A stretch of 64,000 nt of DNA from Shinisaurus crocodilurus (GCA_021292165.1 CM037879.1:243909797-243973796); one strand, 5' to 3'; counted from the stretch's first letter, positions 42,813 to 55,785 are shown. Notes: generated by a model not told the origin, from the letters alone. Numbers and translations are program-made.

Positions 42813-45800
42813 ACAGCAGAGCAACTTCAGTTTATTTATTCCAGGTAGTGGATCGGCCTTGTAAGGTACTCGAAGAAGAGCTACAGAGACAAGATCAGAG
42901 CTTTTCCAGAAATGAAATTTTATGGAGAAGTAACAAAATGAAAATTTAATAGTTAACCGTGAAGGTTGTCCCAAAGATGGGAAGGGGGAGAGAAGGATGA
43001 GTAATAAGACAGCTGTCAGCAATGGAAGCTGCACAGTGGAATGCTTCATTTTCTGGAAAGGAGGGGGAATTGCAGTGAGAATTGAAAAGCAGGCAAGAGA
43101 GAGAAAACTGAGACACTCAGGCAGGCCTTTCTTTCTTTATGATCTGTCCAAACACAAGGGGAAGAGTGGGAATCCTTAGCATCAAGGTAAATCCAAAAGA
43201 GAGGCAAAAAGGAAAAGACTTCAGTCAGCTGCAGCAAGGCTTTACTGGACAGAGTCCAGTGGAAGTGAGAGTGCAGAAAAAGAGCACTCAAAGCCAGGAA
43301 TCCAGGATCAGTTTATCACACCAGTAGACCTCTTCTGGAATCTCGAGTTCAGGATTCAATGGTACAAGAATTGGCATCCATCGGAGAGCTCCAAAAACCT
43401 TGGCAGGAAGAGTTTCTCCCAGCAAGATTAATGAAGGCACCCAGGGGGCTAAAGGAAGGGGACTTGTTTAGTTCAGGGATCCTAAAGCAGTTATAGCCTT
43501 TGATTCCACAGACCTACAAAATAGTAGGGTGATCCTGTAATGGTGATTTCCAAGTGAACAAAAGAAAGATTCTTGACTTTTCCTGCTTAACAAAGGAGGA
43601 AAGTCTAGGCTGAAGGTGGAGTTTAAAGTACACTCAAAATATCTGAGCTCTCCATAGCCAATCAAAAAAGTGATACAATGTTGCTTTGATTAGATTAGCA
43701 CTCAGATTAAGCATTTAACAATTTCACGAGCTCCTAAAATAGTGTATAGAGGGTGTGGGCACTCTCTTGTCCTTTTCAGTAGAGGATTACATTACGTTTC
43801 AGTCAAATGTAAAAAGTGCTCAGTGCCCTTATTACTTGAAATTCTGTATGGTAAATTATTGATACTAGAGGGGATATATCTGGAGCAAGCTGTTGCCTGT
43901 ATTTCTCCCACACCTTTGCTATAACCTTACAGATTTAATTGCAATGTACTGAACAACTTTCTTTTTGCAAAAGCACCCAAGAGGCTGGTGGAGAATTTGC
44001 CCCTTATAATCTACTGTATAGTGTAATTTGATTTATCAAACCACTGACAAAATGAAGATGAAACAGAAGCATGGTAGTAACCCATCATCATCATCAGGCT
44101 TATAATTGGAAAAAGATTGCTTAATGCAAGATTGTATAAAGTTAAGCTTTTTCTGTGGAACTATCAGAATAAAACTTTAGATAAGATTTTTGTTTTGTTA
44201 CTTCAGCAGTTGCACCCATTGATGAGAGATTTTCATCTGTAACTCCTGCCAGGTCTTCTGAATGATTGAGTCAAAGCTACATTCCATTAATTTAGAACAT
44301 CATGAGTCAGGTGGATACCTAAATGCCAAATATTCTTCTTCTACTACTTAGACCAGACCAAAGTTTTTAAATCCATTCTGGTCTGTAGTCTCTAGATCCA
44401 TGCTTATGTCCATTAACTCAGATTTAGATTGACTGATCTTTCCTCCTTTGTGTGAGTTTTAAAGAAGTAGCTCATGTTGCTGCTGAGGGAAATCTCTGAT
44501 ATCCACTAGGAACAGTAATACTTCACTGTGATTGGCTATTCCAGGGTGGGAAAGGGTGATTGAATCAGTATAAATCAAAATCATAGCACATGTAGCACTA
44601 GGGGGTTAGCAGACTCTAGGGGGCGGGCAGCAGATGTCCCCTAGAGTCAGGATGGGATTTCTCATCTTCATCAGGCTGTCTCCTGCAACTACCGTATGTT
44701 GCTCTTCAATCCATGACATCCAAAGAACGAAAATTCACTAATAGATTAAACCACAATCCACCTCAAAAGTCTTGTAAACCAAGGAAATCCCCAGTAAATC
44801 AACCTTGAACAGTAGCCCAAAATGGGAGAGTACCTTTCATGGTGGGCAACTGCACCCCTACAGTTCAGCTCAGCATTACAACTCCTGGACACAGTTTGGT
44901 TCAGTGTAAGATGACATGTTGAGATATGTATAAACCTCCTTTTTCCCTCTGTCACTTGCACACAACCAAACCAAGTCTAAGGCTATAGCCAAAATCCCCC
45001 CTGAAGCTTAACTGCAGCATCAGGTTCCGCATAACTTGCAAAGTAAAATAATGATACATGATTAGACTGCTTATAAAAGACATCCAGAATTGCCATGAAT
45101 GAACATGCCTAGCTCTTCATTTGAGAATTTCCTGGCATTCTGGCCTATTTATAACCTCATGCATTTACTAGTGACATTGATACATAGCTCATTTGATTAC
45201 TAGGAAAACATTTGCTCATGAGAACTACAAATATCCTCATTGCTTTCACTAAAAAGTAGCATAGCATTCTGAATTTCCAGCTAAGCTTTTCATTGGGGTT
45301 TTTATGGCATGCACTTGCTATTTCCTTGTAGCAGCGTATCATTTACAAGACAGAAGTAATGTATCTGCGTGCTTTAATGGAAGGGCCAGCTTCAAACTTT
45401 GAGAGTGTTCTGTATTTATAGGCCTAATGGATGACAGATGAATTGCCAACATTAGCATCTGAAATGCAACTCACTCAACAATGTACAACCTGACAAAACT
45501 CATTTTCATCCTTTTTGCTCAAATCAAACTTCAGCCATTTCCATATAGAACAAGCAAGTTCATTCTGTCACATCTGTTGTTAAACCAGGGGCTCAGAAGG
45601 AAGTCGCTGGTAACCTTTAGGTTTCATATTAAGTAAACAAGGGGAAATGCTGATTGTCACCACATGACACTGTTACTTAATGCACCTCTGCATGTTTCTA
45701 GATTATCAGAAGCCATGTGCTATGAGAAAGAAGAGAAGGGAAACCATTGCTCACCCTGGTCACAAGATATTAATGGTTGGGCTGCTGTTAATATCAAAGG

Positions 45801-46526
45801 GAAATGGAAAAAGTTACCAGTGGGAGTTGTGAAACGAGCTCCTTCTACTGTCTTAAAACATTTAATGAAAAGGAAGCCTGAACCAAGCTTCTGGGTGGTG
45901 GGTGACTTCTAAGAACTTTTGAAGGGGGATGAACCTTTAAGTATGAGGTGGCCAAGGTTTTTTTTCCTTTCCATTCCATTCCATTCCATTCCATTCCTTT
46001 TTTTCTTTTCTTTTTTTTTGCTGCCACTTGAAGCAGCAGCCTGGCATTCCCTTTGTAATTTAGGACATAATAAATATTGGAAACAACACTATGTCAAGAT
46101 GAAGTGACATTCCCAAGGACATTCTTGGGGAGGAAAGATTTCCTGTTAAAACAGAGGAGGAACCCACCCTCACACCCCGGCCTTCTCATCCTAACCCCTG
46201 CCCCAAAGTTCTTACATCCTCTCCTGGGTTAATCTTCAAAGTGTGTGTGTGTGTGGGGGGGGGGGGTTCACCCCACCCACAATGCCAAAAAAAGAGTCTG
46301 AGATGAATATATTGGCCCTACACTAGTTGAAATAGATTATCCACTATTATTGGATCATTTCCAGATGTTATGATCCTTCATGGTTGTCACAGGTGTTTGT
46401 GTATTCTGGAACTGGGGAGGTAGAAGAGTCCAAAAATATTCACACCCTTATTAACACCTATAAAAAGGGACACGCTGTTTCTGTCTACGATGCCTTTCTC
46501 TCACAGGGAAGGGAAGCTTATATTGC
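42813..46526. other. Long stretch without a recognised gene
   Basis: 42840-43660 is compositionally uneven and may hold decayed retroelement DNA. A small perfect inverted repeat (GACTCTAGGGG) lies at 44612-44648. The simple tracts are (ATTCC)n at 45969-46000 and (GT)n then G-run at 46240-46267. Nothing exon-like was found. Confidence 0.4.
45966..46000. repeat. (ATTCC)n pentamer tract
   Basis: Six or so 'attcc' units preceded by a T-run. Too short to be a satellite array. Confidence 0.85.
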
Positions 46527-46529
46527 TTA

Positions 46530-46614
46530 CAGCACAATCCTATGTACGTTTAGATGGAAAAAAGGCCTACAACTCCCAGCATTTTTCCATCCAAACTTGC
46601 AAAGAATTGTGCCT
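46530..46614. mobile_element. PIF/Harbinger-like MITE
   Basis: Ends CAGCACAATCC and GAATTGTGCCT, with TTA on both sides (46527-46529, 46615-46617). The interior has 'ggcctacaactcccagc' type text shared with 47249-47310. Confidence 0.6.
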
Positions 46615-46619
46615 TTAGT

Positions 46620-47240
46620 ATTACATAAACTGGGATAAAGGACAGCAATAGAGAGTACAAAACATTTTGAATACATCCATAGGAAATACGGCTATCAATG
46701 TTCAGGGTCCAAGGAGTCCCTGCATCTCCCAAAATATGTATTATGATCCTACTGGTATTGTTGAAAAGGAGTTTGGTTGAAGCCAGCCCAGTTATTTCTG
46801 GCTTCAGATGAACAAAAGAGAGCTGCATAGGAAGTAGGAAAGGGGTGAAGCAGGGCATAAGTGTGCATGTACTTGCCAGGCAGCTTCCAAATTACCCACC
46901 ATGCAGCTGAAATGAAACATTATTACTACTGCTAATGAAGGTGTGGTTGCATGATGGTGAGATGCAAAAATGATCTGGAAAGGACAGACATAACAGCCGT
47001 ATTTGGGCATGATTAAACCTGCTTACCTCCACACACAAGTGGAGAGGAGGGCCACACTGCACTGTCCCATCCCTCACATCACATACGGCAAGTCGCCGCA
47101 CAACCCTTAACCCACAGGCATTGATACATAGAGCACAAACATCTGGGGGTGACATCAAATGCACAACATTGGGATCACCCTAATCTAGGTGCTAGATGAA
47201 CACTTGGGCACCTGGCACATTATCTAATTCAATTTAAATT
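46620..47240. other. No gene seen
   Basis: Ordinary sequence. Confidence 0.4.
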
Positions 47241-47245
47241 CATTA

Positions 47246-47735
47246 AAGGTGCAATCCTATACATGTAGGCCTTTTTTCTGTCTAAACAACTCCTAGCATG
47301 CCCCAGCCAGACTGCAATCCTAGACACACTTTCTAGGTTGTAATCCCCACTAGGCACAGTGAGACTTAAGCCCAATTTGGGCATTGCATAAAGTGGGTTG
47401 CCTAAACACGCGAGGAAGGGGAGTGCTCCAGGCTGTCCATCTCCTTTGTCGTGCTGCACATGTGGAGGGTGACTGTCTGAAGCAGATAGCCTCCTCTATC
47501 CATGGTGGCTCTCCATATGATCCAGAATGCTGGATAATCACGTGTTTAAACTCCTCACATGTTTCAACAGTACACTTTTATCGAAAACCCAAATAAGACT
47601 TGCAATCCTATGCACGTTTAGATGGAAAGAAGGCCTACAGGACTTTTTTCAGTCTAAACATGCACTGGATTGTGCAGGACTTTTTTCTGTCTAAACAGAA
47701 TTTTTTTATGTCTAAACCTGCATAGGATAGTGCCT
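47246..47735. mobile_element. Two adjacent MITE-like segments
   Basis: 47246-47320 starts AAGGTGCAATCC after TTA and carries 'atgccccagccag'; its right end is unclear. 47597-47735 starts GACTTGCAATCC and ends GATAGTGCCT before TTA, with three repeats of the 'cttttttctgtctaaac' type. Both belong to the GCAATCCTA family, but their target duplications are not exact. Confidence 0.45.
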
Positions 47736-47746
47736 TTAGTAACTTA

Positions 47747-48195
47747 GGATTCAATCCTATGGGTTGTGCCCTTGATGACCATAAGCCCTGAACTCAGTGG
47801 CTTACGATTCTCCTATGCAGGACGGGAGGAGCAAGTGGAGGCAATCTTTACCTCCCTGTCCTCCCACCCTGCATTTTTCACTTTTTTGCCCATCTAGTGA
47901 AGGCACCAGAGGGGAGGGAAGAAGGCTGGAGAGGCCTCAGAATAGCTCATATCCTGACCTCTCCAGTCCCCTCTCCACCCACCAAAATGCCCCCTTTTCC
48001 CCACTCTCAGAGGTCAAGTTCCTGACCTCGGAGGCCAGCCAGTGTGGTTCTTTCTGTGCTGGCTGTGAGTGGGTGGGGGATCGGATCTCTGATTGCCCCC
48101 TCTGAGGTTGGAGTACTATCTCCAACCTCAGATCAGGGAATCCAAACTATCCTATGGTCCCTCAGATGCTATCTAGGGGGCATAGGATTGCTCCT
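47747..48195. mobile_element. Long PIF/Harbinger-like MITE
   Basis: GGATTCAATCC at the left and GGATTGCTCCT at the right, flanked by TTA (47744-47746, 48196-48198). The 449-bp size and internal text match 1159-1602. There is no transposase. Confidence 0.6.
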
Positions 48196-48265
48196 TTAAA
48201 CAAATCAGAGATATTTAGAATTTTGCTATTTCACATTGACTTACCATGCTGCTGCCCTGTATATC

Positions 48266-48482
48266 ATGAGTTATTTATTTATTTATTATATTTATGAATC
48301 GCCCATCTGGCCAGACATCCGGCCACTCTGAGCGATGTACAGTCCAATAAAACACAAGGGGGGGGGGAACACACACACACATACACAGAGTATAAAACAC
48401 AATTAAAAACAGTACAAAACTTACAAATCCTAACCCACCCCATATTCCATCCTGAAAAGCCACGTTTTTAATGCCCGGCAGA
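48266..48482 (-). mobile_element. L2 LINE 3' end
   Basis: Inverted copy of the terminus seen at 58690-58881: (AATA)n tail, 'cgcccatctggcc', 'ctctgagcgatgtacag', then 'ccatattccatcctgaaaag'. Confidence 0.8.
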
Positions 48483-48489
48483 AGCACAT

Positions 48490-50080
48490 GACTTACCATT
48501 GTGTACCATTGACTTACCATGCCCCTGCCCTGTAAATCCTTCACCACAACATATTTGGCCTGAAAAGGAGGCATTGTTAGCATAAAATCCAATCTCTCAG
48601 GTGTTCAGAAAAGGAGTTCTAAAACAGCTGATGGATGGGAACAGCAAAGGCCATGTTTTATCAACAGCCTTTCAGCATAATTCCATGCATGTTCTTTGGT
48701 GCATATTATGTAACCCTTCTCTAAACTCTGTAAGCTCTCATTATCCTGAAAGTCCTCTGAGGCTTTTGAAGCAATGAGAAATCATTCTGAACCAATACAA
48801 AGAACATTCTCCAAATGGTGTCCTTCCATGCTCTTTGGTAGCTTTAACAAGCAAGGGCTGTTCAGCTTATTGCTGATCATTATAGCCTGAAGGTCTTCCA
48901 TTGCCTTAGAGAGCTGATTAGCCAGATCATTCCCAGTTGGAAGTCTCTGGGTTAAACACCTCATTCACCATGATCACACCTTTGCTCAGCTTATTTGTTG
49001 CATTTGCTTCTGCAAATGAGCAGTTAGAACTGTTCTGCTCTCCTTTCTAATGCATCTGGTAAATGCAGAGTTCAGCAGCAATTTCCTGTCCTGAACCATC
49101 TTGGAGATTATTACACGGGGGGGGGGGGGGTGGGGATGTTCTAAAGTTCATCTAGGAAGGTGCTTCAACATAAGAGAAGAAAGGTTATCATGCCCTTGTT
49201 GTTTCATCTAAAAGTGGAGGCTATGCCCCCACCACCACACACACACTCTTCATTTATGTGTGCCTGCTTCATTTAAGTGCAGCATAAAGGCATGTGTGCA
49301 CCCTCAACATGCATCTTCTGTTGAATATCTCTTGATATTGCTTTGCCCTCAGTAGCTAAAAGACTGTAATGAAGTCATGATAGAAAAACCCAGTATGATA
49401 ATTACAAATATTGTGGAAATTGAAGCTGTTAGTAACTCTAGACATTCTTCACCAATGACCTCCAATGATTACTTGCTTATATTTCTTTTGACCTGCACCA
49501 TTTGGAGGTGGGTGCTGCTTGGAGAACCAAAGGGGGAGAAGATGCATGATGTTGCTAAGCAGCATTTTGCTGATGATGGTGGATCCTTTCCCCCCTGTGG
49601 GTTGGAAAGGTTTGCTTTCCTTATGACATTCTGGTTTCTAAAATTAGCCCCTTTGTGTGTTCTTCCATTGATTTTCTTTTAGATTCTTGACACATCTCTC
49701 AAAATAACCGGGGCAACAGCTTTTTGAATCATTTCACTTGTAAATTAAAATGGAAATCTCTGCTTTGAAGCCGCACTCATCAAAGCGATGCCTTGAAGGA
49801 GCTTACACGTTGACTGCAACTTATATCATCTGTCGGCTTCTAATATTTCATTTTCAGGTTAGACAGACAACAACCTACATTTATTTTTGACATATTCATT
49901 GCCCGTTTTAATTAGAGCAAAGCTAATTTCCCCTGTAAATTAAAGGCTATGGTTATTATATTTTGTTTCCCTGAAGAATAATCTAAACAAGAGGGGGTTC
50001 TCTTCTATATTGCATCTATAGAAATGCATCACAGTTTATAGGTTGCTGCTGTTCTGTTTATTTGCATGCATAAAGGAGAA
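48490..50080. other. No gene seen
   Basis: Ordinary sequence with a G-run at 49117-49130 and (CA)n near 49240. A 101-codon frame at 49377 (+) lacks any support. Confidence 0.4.
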
Positions 50081-50084
50081 AAGA

Positions 50085-50840
50085 AGAGGCAAGACACAAA
50101 TATATGGTATAAAATTAGGGCCACATTTATTAATAATCAAGATCTGCGAAGGGAGAAAGTGTAGGTACTAACTAAAAATCGGCCATTGGCCAGTGAGGTA
50201 TCCTGGGCAGATACATCCAAAGCCAGAGGGTGGCGCTGCACTTTGCCACCCCCCAGTTTTACACCCTCATGGGTGCTGGGAGGCTTTCTCACAGTCAACA
50301 CCTCATGGTGCCGCAAAACACTGATTCATGTGAGGAAAGTCAGCCTCACTGGCGATCCTTATCTCCCACAACTAAGCCGCAAAACTCGGTAAACGGGGAG
50401 CCTCGGGTCTCACCAGCCACCTGAACGGTACCATTGGATGATCACCGAACCCTAACCCCACTGCCTATTCCCACACTTACTAGCCAAATGTGACCAGATT
50501 GGACAAATCACCAATTCCCAAAATAAAAAATACCCAATCCTGAAACACAGTGTAGAGCAGGCAAAACACACACACTGCCCCCGGCCAATCAGGACAATGA
50601 GCCAAAATTCCTACTCGGCCCCTGGAAATGGCGGCCAGCAAAGCTCACACTGAGAACAGGGAGGGAGGGAGCTGCAAAAGAAAGAGGCAGAGGGTGGGGG
50701 CGTACAGGCCTAATATCGACCCTTGGTGCCCCACCCAACTGAAATCTGATTGGAGGGTGAGATCACACCATAGTGGTATCACTCTTCTTTCCCCCGCGTG
50801 CAAAATTATCCCCTCCCACAGTTGCACGTGGCCGGGGGAA
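50085..50840 (-). mobile_element. LTR-like element, family A copy 2
   Basis: Minus-strand relative of 13920-14645 over nearly its full length. It begins TGTGGGAGGGGATAATTTTG (about 50822 leftward) and carries an AATAAA signal ('attaataaatgtgg', about 50131-50125) before the 'atatttgtgtct' end. The strong match without any internal gene supports solo LTRs. Confidence 0.55.
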
Positions 50841-50849
50841 GGGAATTCT

Positions 50850-52470
50850 GATTAACGATTTGTATAGGCATTGAAGCCATGCTGGAAAACTATAATGAAT
50901 GGGTGTGTTGAGATAATTTGCAAATAATTTCATTAATCTCTAAAATACCAAGCTACACTTGATTGATTGGTTTTGAATCATTTAAAGGTAAACAACCAAC
51001 TCACTCAAGGAAGAGTAGAAGTCTCCTTTTATCCCCTCTTAGTAACATCCATATCCTATAGGCCAGGAGGGTACGGACCTCAGGTTTAAGGGATCTACTT
51101 TGCTTTTTACCAGAACCCTGAGGTCAACCAAGTGGAGGCAGGTGCAAAACAGTGGCTCAGGCAGGTGGGCATCCACTAAGAATTAAAGAATGGATGTCTC
51201 TGAGCATATGCTCAGCCCAGCAATTTGTAGTCACTACCAGAACCAAACTCACAAATATTTTCATGCAAAATATTCACTCCTGGTTCCCCCCCTCCAGCAT
51301 TCTACTTCAGCAATTTAATTATTATTGTTTTGAGATGGGGAGGGAGCTTTTGTTGTTGTTGCTGTTTAGGCAATTGCGAGACAGAAATCCTTACTGATCT
51401 ACTGCAAACTACCCAGACATCTACCGGACTGGTAGATCCCAATCTACCTATTGCCCATCCCTGCTGTAAGCTACATAATAAGGACCTAGAAGGAAGTGTC
51501 TCGACAAGTCTCACTTGCTGGGCATTGTGCTGGGCATTTCATTCCATTTATCCTCCGTATCCATGAGACCTAGCAACTTTGACATTACAATTTTCACAGG
51601 ATCCTATCAGGAGTCCACGGGCCATATAAATATTCCGGGAGGCCGCATGAAGATTGCAAGTTATAGCCCTCCTAAACTCAGTTTTGATGACTGAAACTTT
51701 TAAAAGCAAATAAAAGGTACAATTTAAAGGCAGGCACATAAACAGCCTCTGTAACATGCTCACTGGAGTGCTTATTATATTCCTTCCTGCACTTTATAAA
51801 CAATATACATGGAAAATGCATTAAAAGGGTCGAAATACTGTTGAAGTGAATAAATGGTTATTACTGAGATCTCCTACTTTAGGTCACAGCATGAAGCATG
51901 AACACATGAATATTTATTTTAAAGGCCACAAAATAGAAAAGTGCCTGTGCTTTTATTCTCTTGCATGTTTGCATAATCCCCCAGAGCCTTTAATGAAACC
52001 TGTTAACTTTTCAAGGTGCTGCTTGCTACACTTTGGAATGCTATCCAGTGTATGCCAGCTATCCTGAACAGTAACACTTTGAACCTTCACATTCCTTGCT
52101 TCAATGGTTGCAAGTTCTTCAGTGGAGAAGGCACAACTATGCCACTTCAAAAGGTCAGAATATTAGGGCTACTTCTCACAACACTTCAGATCATAGAAGC
52201 CACAGATAATGCATAGCCCAGGCTGATTTCTGGCCTTTTAGTCCTTTGTACTGGAAGGATATAAACAGCACCCAAACAATAGTAGGTGTTGTTCCATGTT
52301 CTTGGTGCTTTGCTAAGTTTCTTCACTGTAATTTGTGATGATCTCTGTGATCATCAGAGGGAGCACTTCTAAGGTGTCATATGCAGTAGGGCATTCAGTG
52401 TTGCAGGACCCACACTCTGGAACACTTTATGAATTGACATTAGACAGGCACCCACAGTTCTGATGTTCAG
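50850..52470. other. No gene seen apart from the small repeat at 51378
   Basis: Ordinary sequence. 51780-52150 is AT-rich with short chance frames. Confidence 0.4.
51378..51466 (+). repeat. GATCTACC-rich interspersed repeat, copy 2
   Basis: 'agaaatccttactgatctac' and 'ctggtagatcccaatctacc' match 56665-56752 closely. It runs into 'gcccatccctg', a hAT-like end. Confidence 0.5.
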
Positions 52471-52477
52471 ACATCTT

Positions 52478-52692
52478 ACTTATTTATTTATTATATTTAT
52501 ACCCCACCTTTTTTCCTGCAAGGAACCCAAGGCGGCTTACATAATCCTCCTCCTCCTCCTCTCCATTTTTCCCCCTCACAACAACCCTGTGAGGTAGGTT
52601 AGTCTGAGAGTCAGTGACTGGCCCAAAGTCACCCAGTGAGCTTCATGGCCGAGCGGGGACTAGAACCCGGATCTCCCGAGTCCCAGTCCAAC
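52478..52692 (-). mobile_element. Sauria-type SINE, 5'-truncated
   Basis: The tail and body are complete; the head ends within the region after the A box ('ttggactgggactcgggaga'). The B box (ccgggttctagtcc) is retained. Confidence 0.85.
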
Positions 52693-52699
52693 ATCCTTA

Positions 52700-54410
52700 A
52701 ACCCACATCCTGCATTTTTATGAAATCTAGCGTTCGTCACATTTTCGTTGTCCTGAAAATCCCCCCAAAAGGATTGTGCATATGAATGGCTTTTTTCTTA
52801 CTAAAACTTTTTCCCAGACTGTTAGGATCAGAATAAGAATGGATTTCAGGTTTCAGCTACTTGTTCTTGGCTATCAAAAGAGACTAAAGATGACCTGTGG
52901 ATGGCCTCCTTTTGTTCCTCATAATTGTTTCAGTTGTTTGGGGTCCAAAAGTTCCCCATAAAGTGTATTCTTATAGAAATTTCTAGGGAATTTTGTTCCC
53001 CAGGCATGTTTGGCTTATAAAATAAAACTGTAAAAGGCAGGGGGCTGAAATCTGGTAATATTTTTTTATTGAACAGTTTTAGACAATGTCCTAAAAGCAC
53101 TTACTGCTGGTAGGTCTTCTTATGTAAACATTTCACAACAAAATGTGAGCCTGGGGAAGGAAAAAACCCTGGAAAGCAGTTAAAACTCATCTCTTCACTC
53201 AGGCTTTCCCTGAAGTGTGACCTGGCTGTGGTTTGTAGCACACAGTAGTATGTGCAGTTTTATTGCTGATTAATTTGTATTGTGTTGTTTTTAATTGTTA
53301 CATGTATTGTTGTTTTCATGCCACTGTATTTTGTATGAACAGCAGGAAGGCAAAAGGTTGAACAGTGCCTCCCCTGGCCAATCTTCCCAGTCCTAATTGC
53401 AGCCTCCACTGTAATTTTGCCTAAAAGATATTGAGGGCAGAATCAAGCAACTGAATATCACATGTAGTTTGAACTTCAATCTGTCTTAAATTAATATCTC
53501 CTTAAAGGATGCCTAGCAAATGCACAGTTCCATCATTTATACCACATGGTATTTATAACCTTCGTTTTACCATCTGATCATTATTGAACCGCCTGCTGCT
53601 TACGCCTGTTGAACCACTAACATTTTAGATAACATTAAATAACAGCTCTTCGGTAATTAGACATTTAATTCCATAAGCTGGAAGATCTCCTTCATGCTAG
53701 AACAGTCAAAGGTAGCATTCTGAACCATGCCTCAAGTTAGCCTTTGCTGCCTACTATGAGGTAAAGACTTCTGTCTCAATATGGATGGTGAAGAAGATAT
53801 TTGCTTCCAAATTCGGTATATTCTAAGAAGAAGAAAAGTTACTTCACAGCTCTGAAAGCTACCTAGAGCCCTAATGGAGAAGGGTATATAAATAGTCCTG
53901 TATTTCAAGCACTCTGCACATTCCCCAATGTTGTTATTGCTTATTTATACAGTGCTTAAAATTTGCAAAAAACTCTACAGTGGTTAAAATTAAGCACAAT
54001 CCCGGGCTGCCCTCAAGCTTACAATCTAATCAACATGGGAAAAAATAAGGGGGGGGGGGCGAGCAGAAAACCCCAGCAAACTCAGGCACCAATTCTTATA
54101 AACATTTCCTCTAACTACTAACAATGCTCTCAATTCTATGAGTCCCTTTGCTTCTGGAGACAAAATGACAGTTGAGAGGAGGGGCCAAATGGCAGTTGGT
54201 CTCTCGGCTGAGGGGATGGAATCTTTACTTCCATAATTGGAGCAAGCTGTAGTGAGAAGACTGCAGCAGCCTAAATAACCATCTTAGGGTACCCAGAAAG
54301 GCCTGCATAAGTTGTGGGAAGGAACCAACACAAACAATGGCTGACAATCTTAACTTACGTGGGACAGGAATGATTAATTCCTGGGCCCATCAGAGTGGTA
54401 CCACAAGGCC
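52700..54410. other. No gene seen
   Basis: Generic sequence. A LINE-tail-like remnant lies at 53160-53345, and 53940-54060 resembles the repeat at 59915-60010 ('agcttacaatctaa'). Confidence 0.4.
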
Positions 54411-54519
54411 ATGCTTACCGTATTGTTCCAGTATAGGCCACTCCTGATTATAAGCCGCACCCTTAGAGTTTGGTGCTATTTTTAAAAAATTAAATTATTA
54501 ACTTTTTAAAACTTTTTAA

Positions 54520-55035
54520 AACTTCCGTGAGCGGCGGCCGCTGCTGGGGGCAGTCTCCGGCCGCTCTGACAACTGAGGTGACAGTAAAATCAAGCACGGA
54601 GGCTGCAGTTTAAGCTTGTGTGCATGCAGCAGGAGTAAAATGGAGGGAGGAGGTTTGTTAAAGCCCAGTTCTCTTGCCAACCCCCCCTTTCTCCCCCCTA
54701 CAGGGCACCCCTCATCAGGATTTCACAGGCAGCTCTCGGCTGTGGGTGGCCGCAGGGACCCAGTCTTCCCCCAGGCGCTCGAGCGGCGGCGTCTCCACGG
54801 CAGCCGCTTCCGTGAGTAGCGGCCGCTGCTGGGGGCAGTCTCTGGCGTGGCCACCGCTCGAGTCTTCCACCAGGCGCGTGAAGGTCGTCATCATCGCTGC
54901 TTCCATGAGCGGCGTCCGCTGCCTGGGGACAGACTTCAGCTGCTCGAGTCTTCCCCCAGGCGCGCGAGCGGTGGCGTCTCCATGGAGGCCGCTTCTGTGA
55001 GCAGCGAGCCGAGGAGTTCGGCCCGCTACGCCTGC
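54520..55035. repeat. CpG-rich tandem repeats inside the TACCG element
   Basis: Imperfect units contain 'gagtcttcccccaggcgc', 'gagcggcggcgtctcca' and 'gccgcttccgtgagtagcgg', about 110-130 bp apart, three to four copies. The block ends in a donor-like AAGGTAAGCG (55040-55049). Confidence 0.65.
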
Positions 55036-55148
55036 CTCAAGGTAAGCGGGCACCCCCCCTATGGCCGGGTGGGTTTTTTTTTTTTTTTTGCAACATTCCG
55101 ATTGTAGGCTGCACCCCTAGTGTGCCACCCCTAGCCAGTGTGGCAGGA

Positions 55149-55386
55149 GAGCCAGTGTGGCATAGTGGTGAGAGTGTTGGACTGGGACTCGGGAGATCTG
55201 GGTTCTAGTCCCTGCTCAGCCATGAAGCTCACTGGGTGACTTTGGGCCAGTCACTGACTCTCAGCCTACCTCACGGGGCTGTTGTTAGGATAAAATGGAG
55301 AGGAGGAGGATTATGTAAGCCGCCTTGGGTTCCTTGCAGGAAAAGGCAGGGTATAAATATAATAAATAAAAAATAAAATAAAATAA
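55149..55386 (+). mobile_element. Sauria-type tRNA-derived SINE, full length
   Basis: 'gtgtggcatagtggtgagag' and 'ctgggttctagtccc' mark the polymerase III boxes. The tail ends in 'aataaataaaaaataaaata'. It is inserted in the right half of the TACCG element and is therefore younger than it. Confidence 0.85.
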
Positions 55387-55785
55387 AGCCTTAAATTAGG
55401 GGGGGGGGGAAATGCAGCCTATACTCAGAACAATACGGTACTTTGTGGTTGATAAGGCTACATGGCAATATTTTGAGAAGTTTTTTAGTGGGCTCTTTCT
55501 CAAGCTAAAAATTGTCTAGAAAAATTCCTTACATTCATGGTGTTTTCAGTAATGCTACATAGTTGGCAGAGATGGCTCAAGACAGAATCACAGAGTTGGA
55601 GGGAGCCTTGTAGGCCATGTAGTCCAACTAACTCCTTGGGAAATCCAGAACTAGCGCGTCACCAGCAAATGGTTGTACAGCTTCTGTGGTGTCTCAGAAA
55701 GAAAATTTAAATGGTACCCTACCCCCCTCCATGATTATTGTGTGTGTATATATATAATATAAGTATACATATACTTTATATAAGA

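Larger units (their letters stand above)
54416..55440. mobile_element. TACCG-ended DNA element, copy 1
   Basis: The ends TACCGTATTGTTCCAGTATA and TATACTCAGAACAATACGGTA are imperfect inverted repeats. Inside each end, 'ataagccgcaccc' is mirrored by 'gtaggctgcacccc' and 'gcagccta'. The centre is CpG-rich with tandem repeats (54520-55020). A Sauria SINE is inserted at 55149-55386. The element at 61141-62129 has related ends. No transposase frame. A target duplication could not be confirmed; the superfamily is unknown to me. Confidence 0.65.

Noticed and set aside
44612..44648. GACTCTAGGGG inverted repeat as an operator or element
   Set aside because: The 11-bp arms are perfect, but it is isolated, with no related copies or gene nearby.
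45966..46000. Satellite DNA of the GGAAT type
   Set aside because: Only about six units; no longer array.
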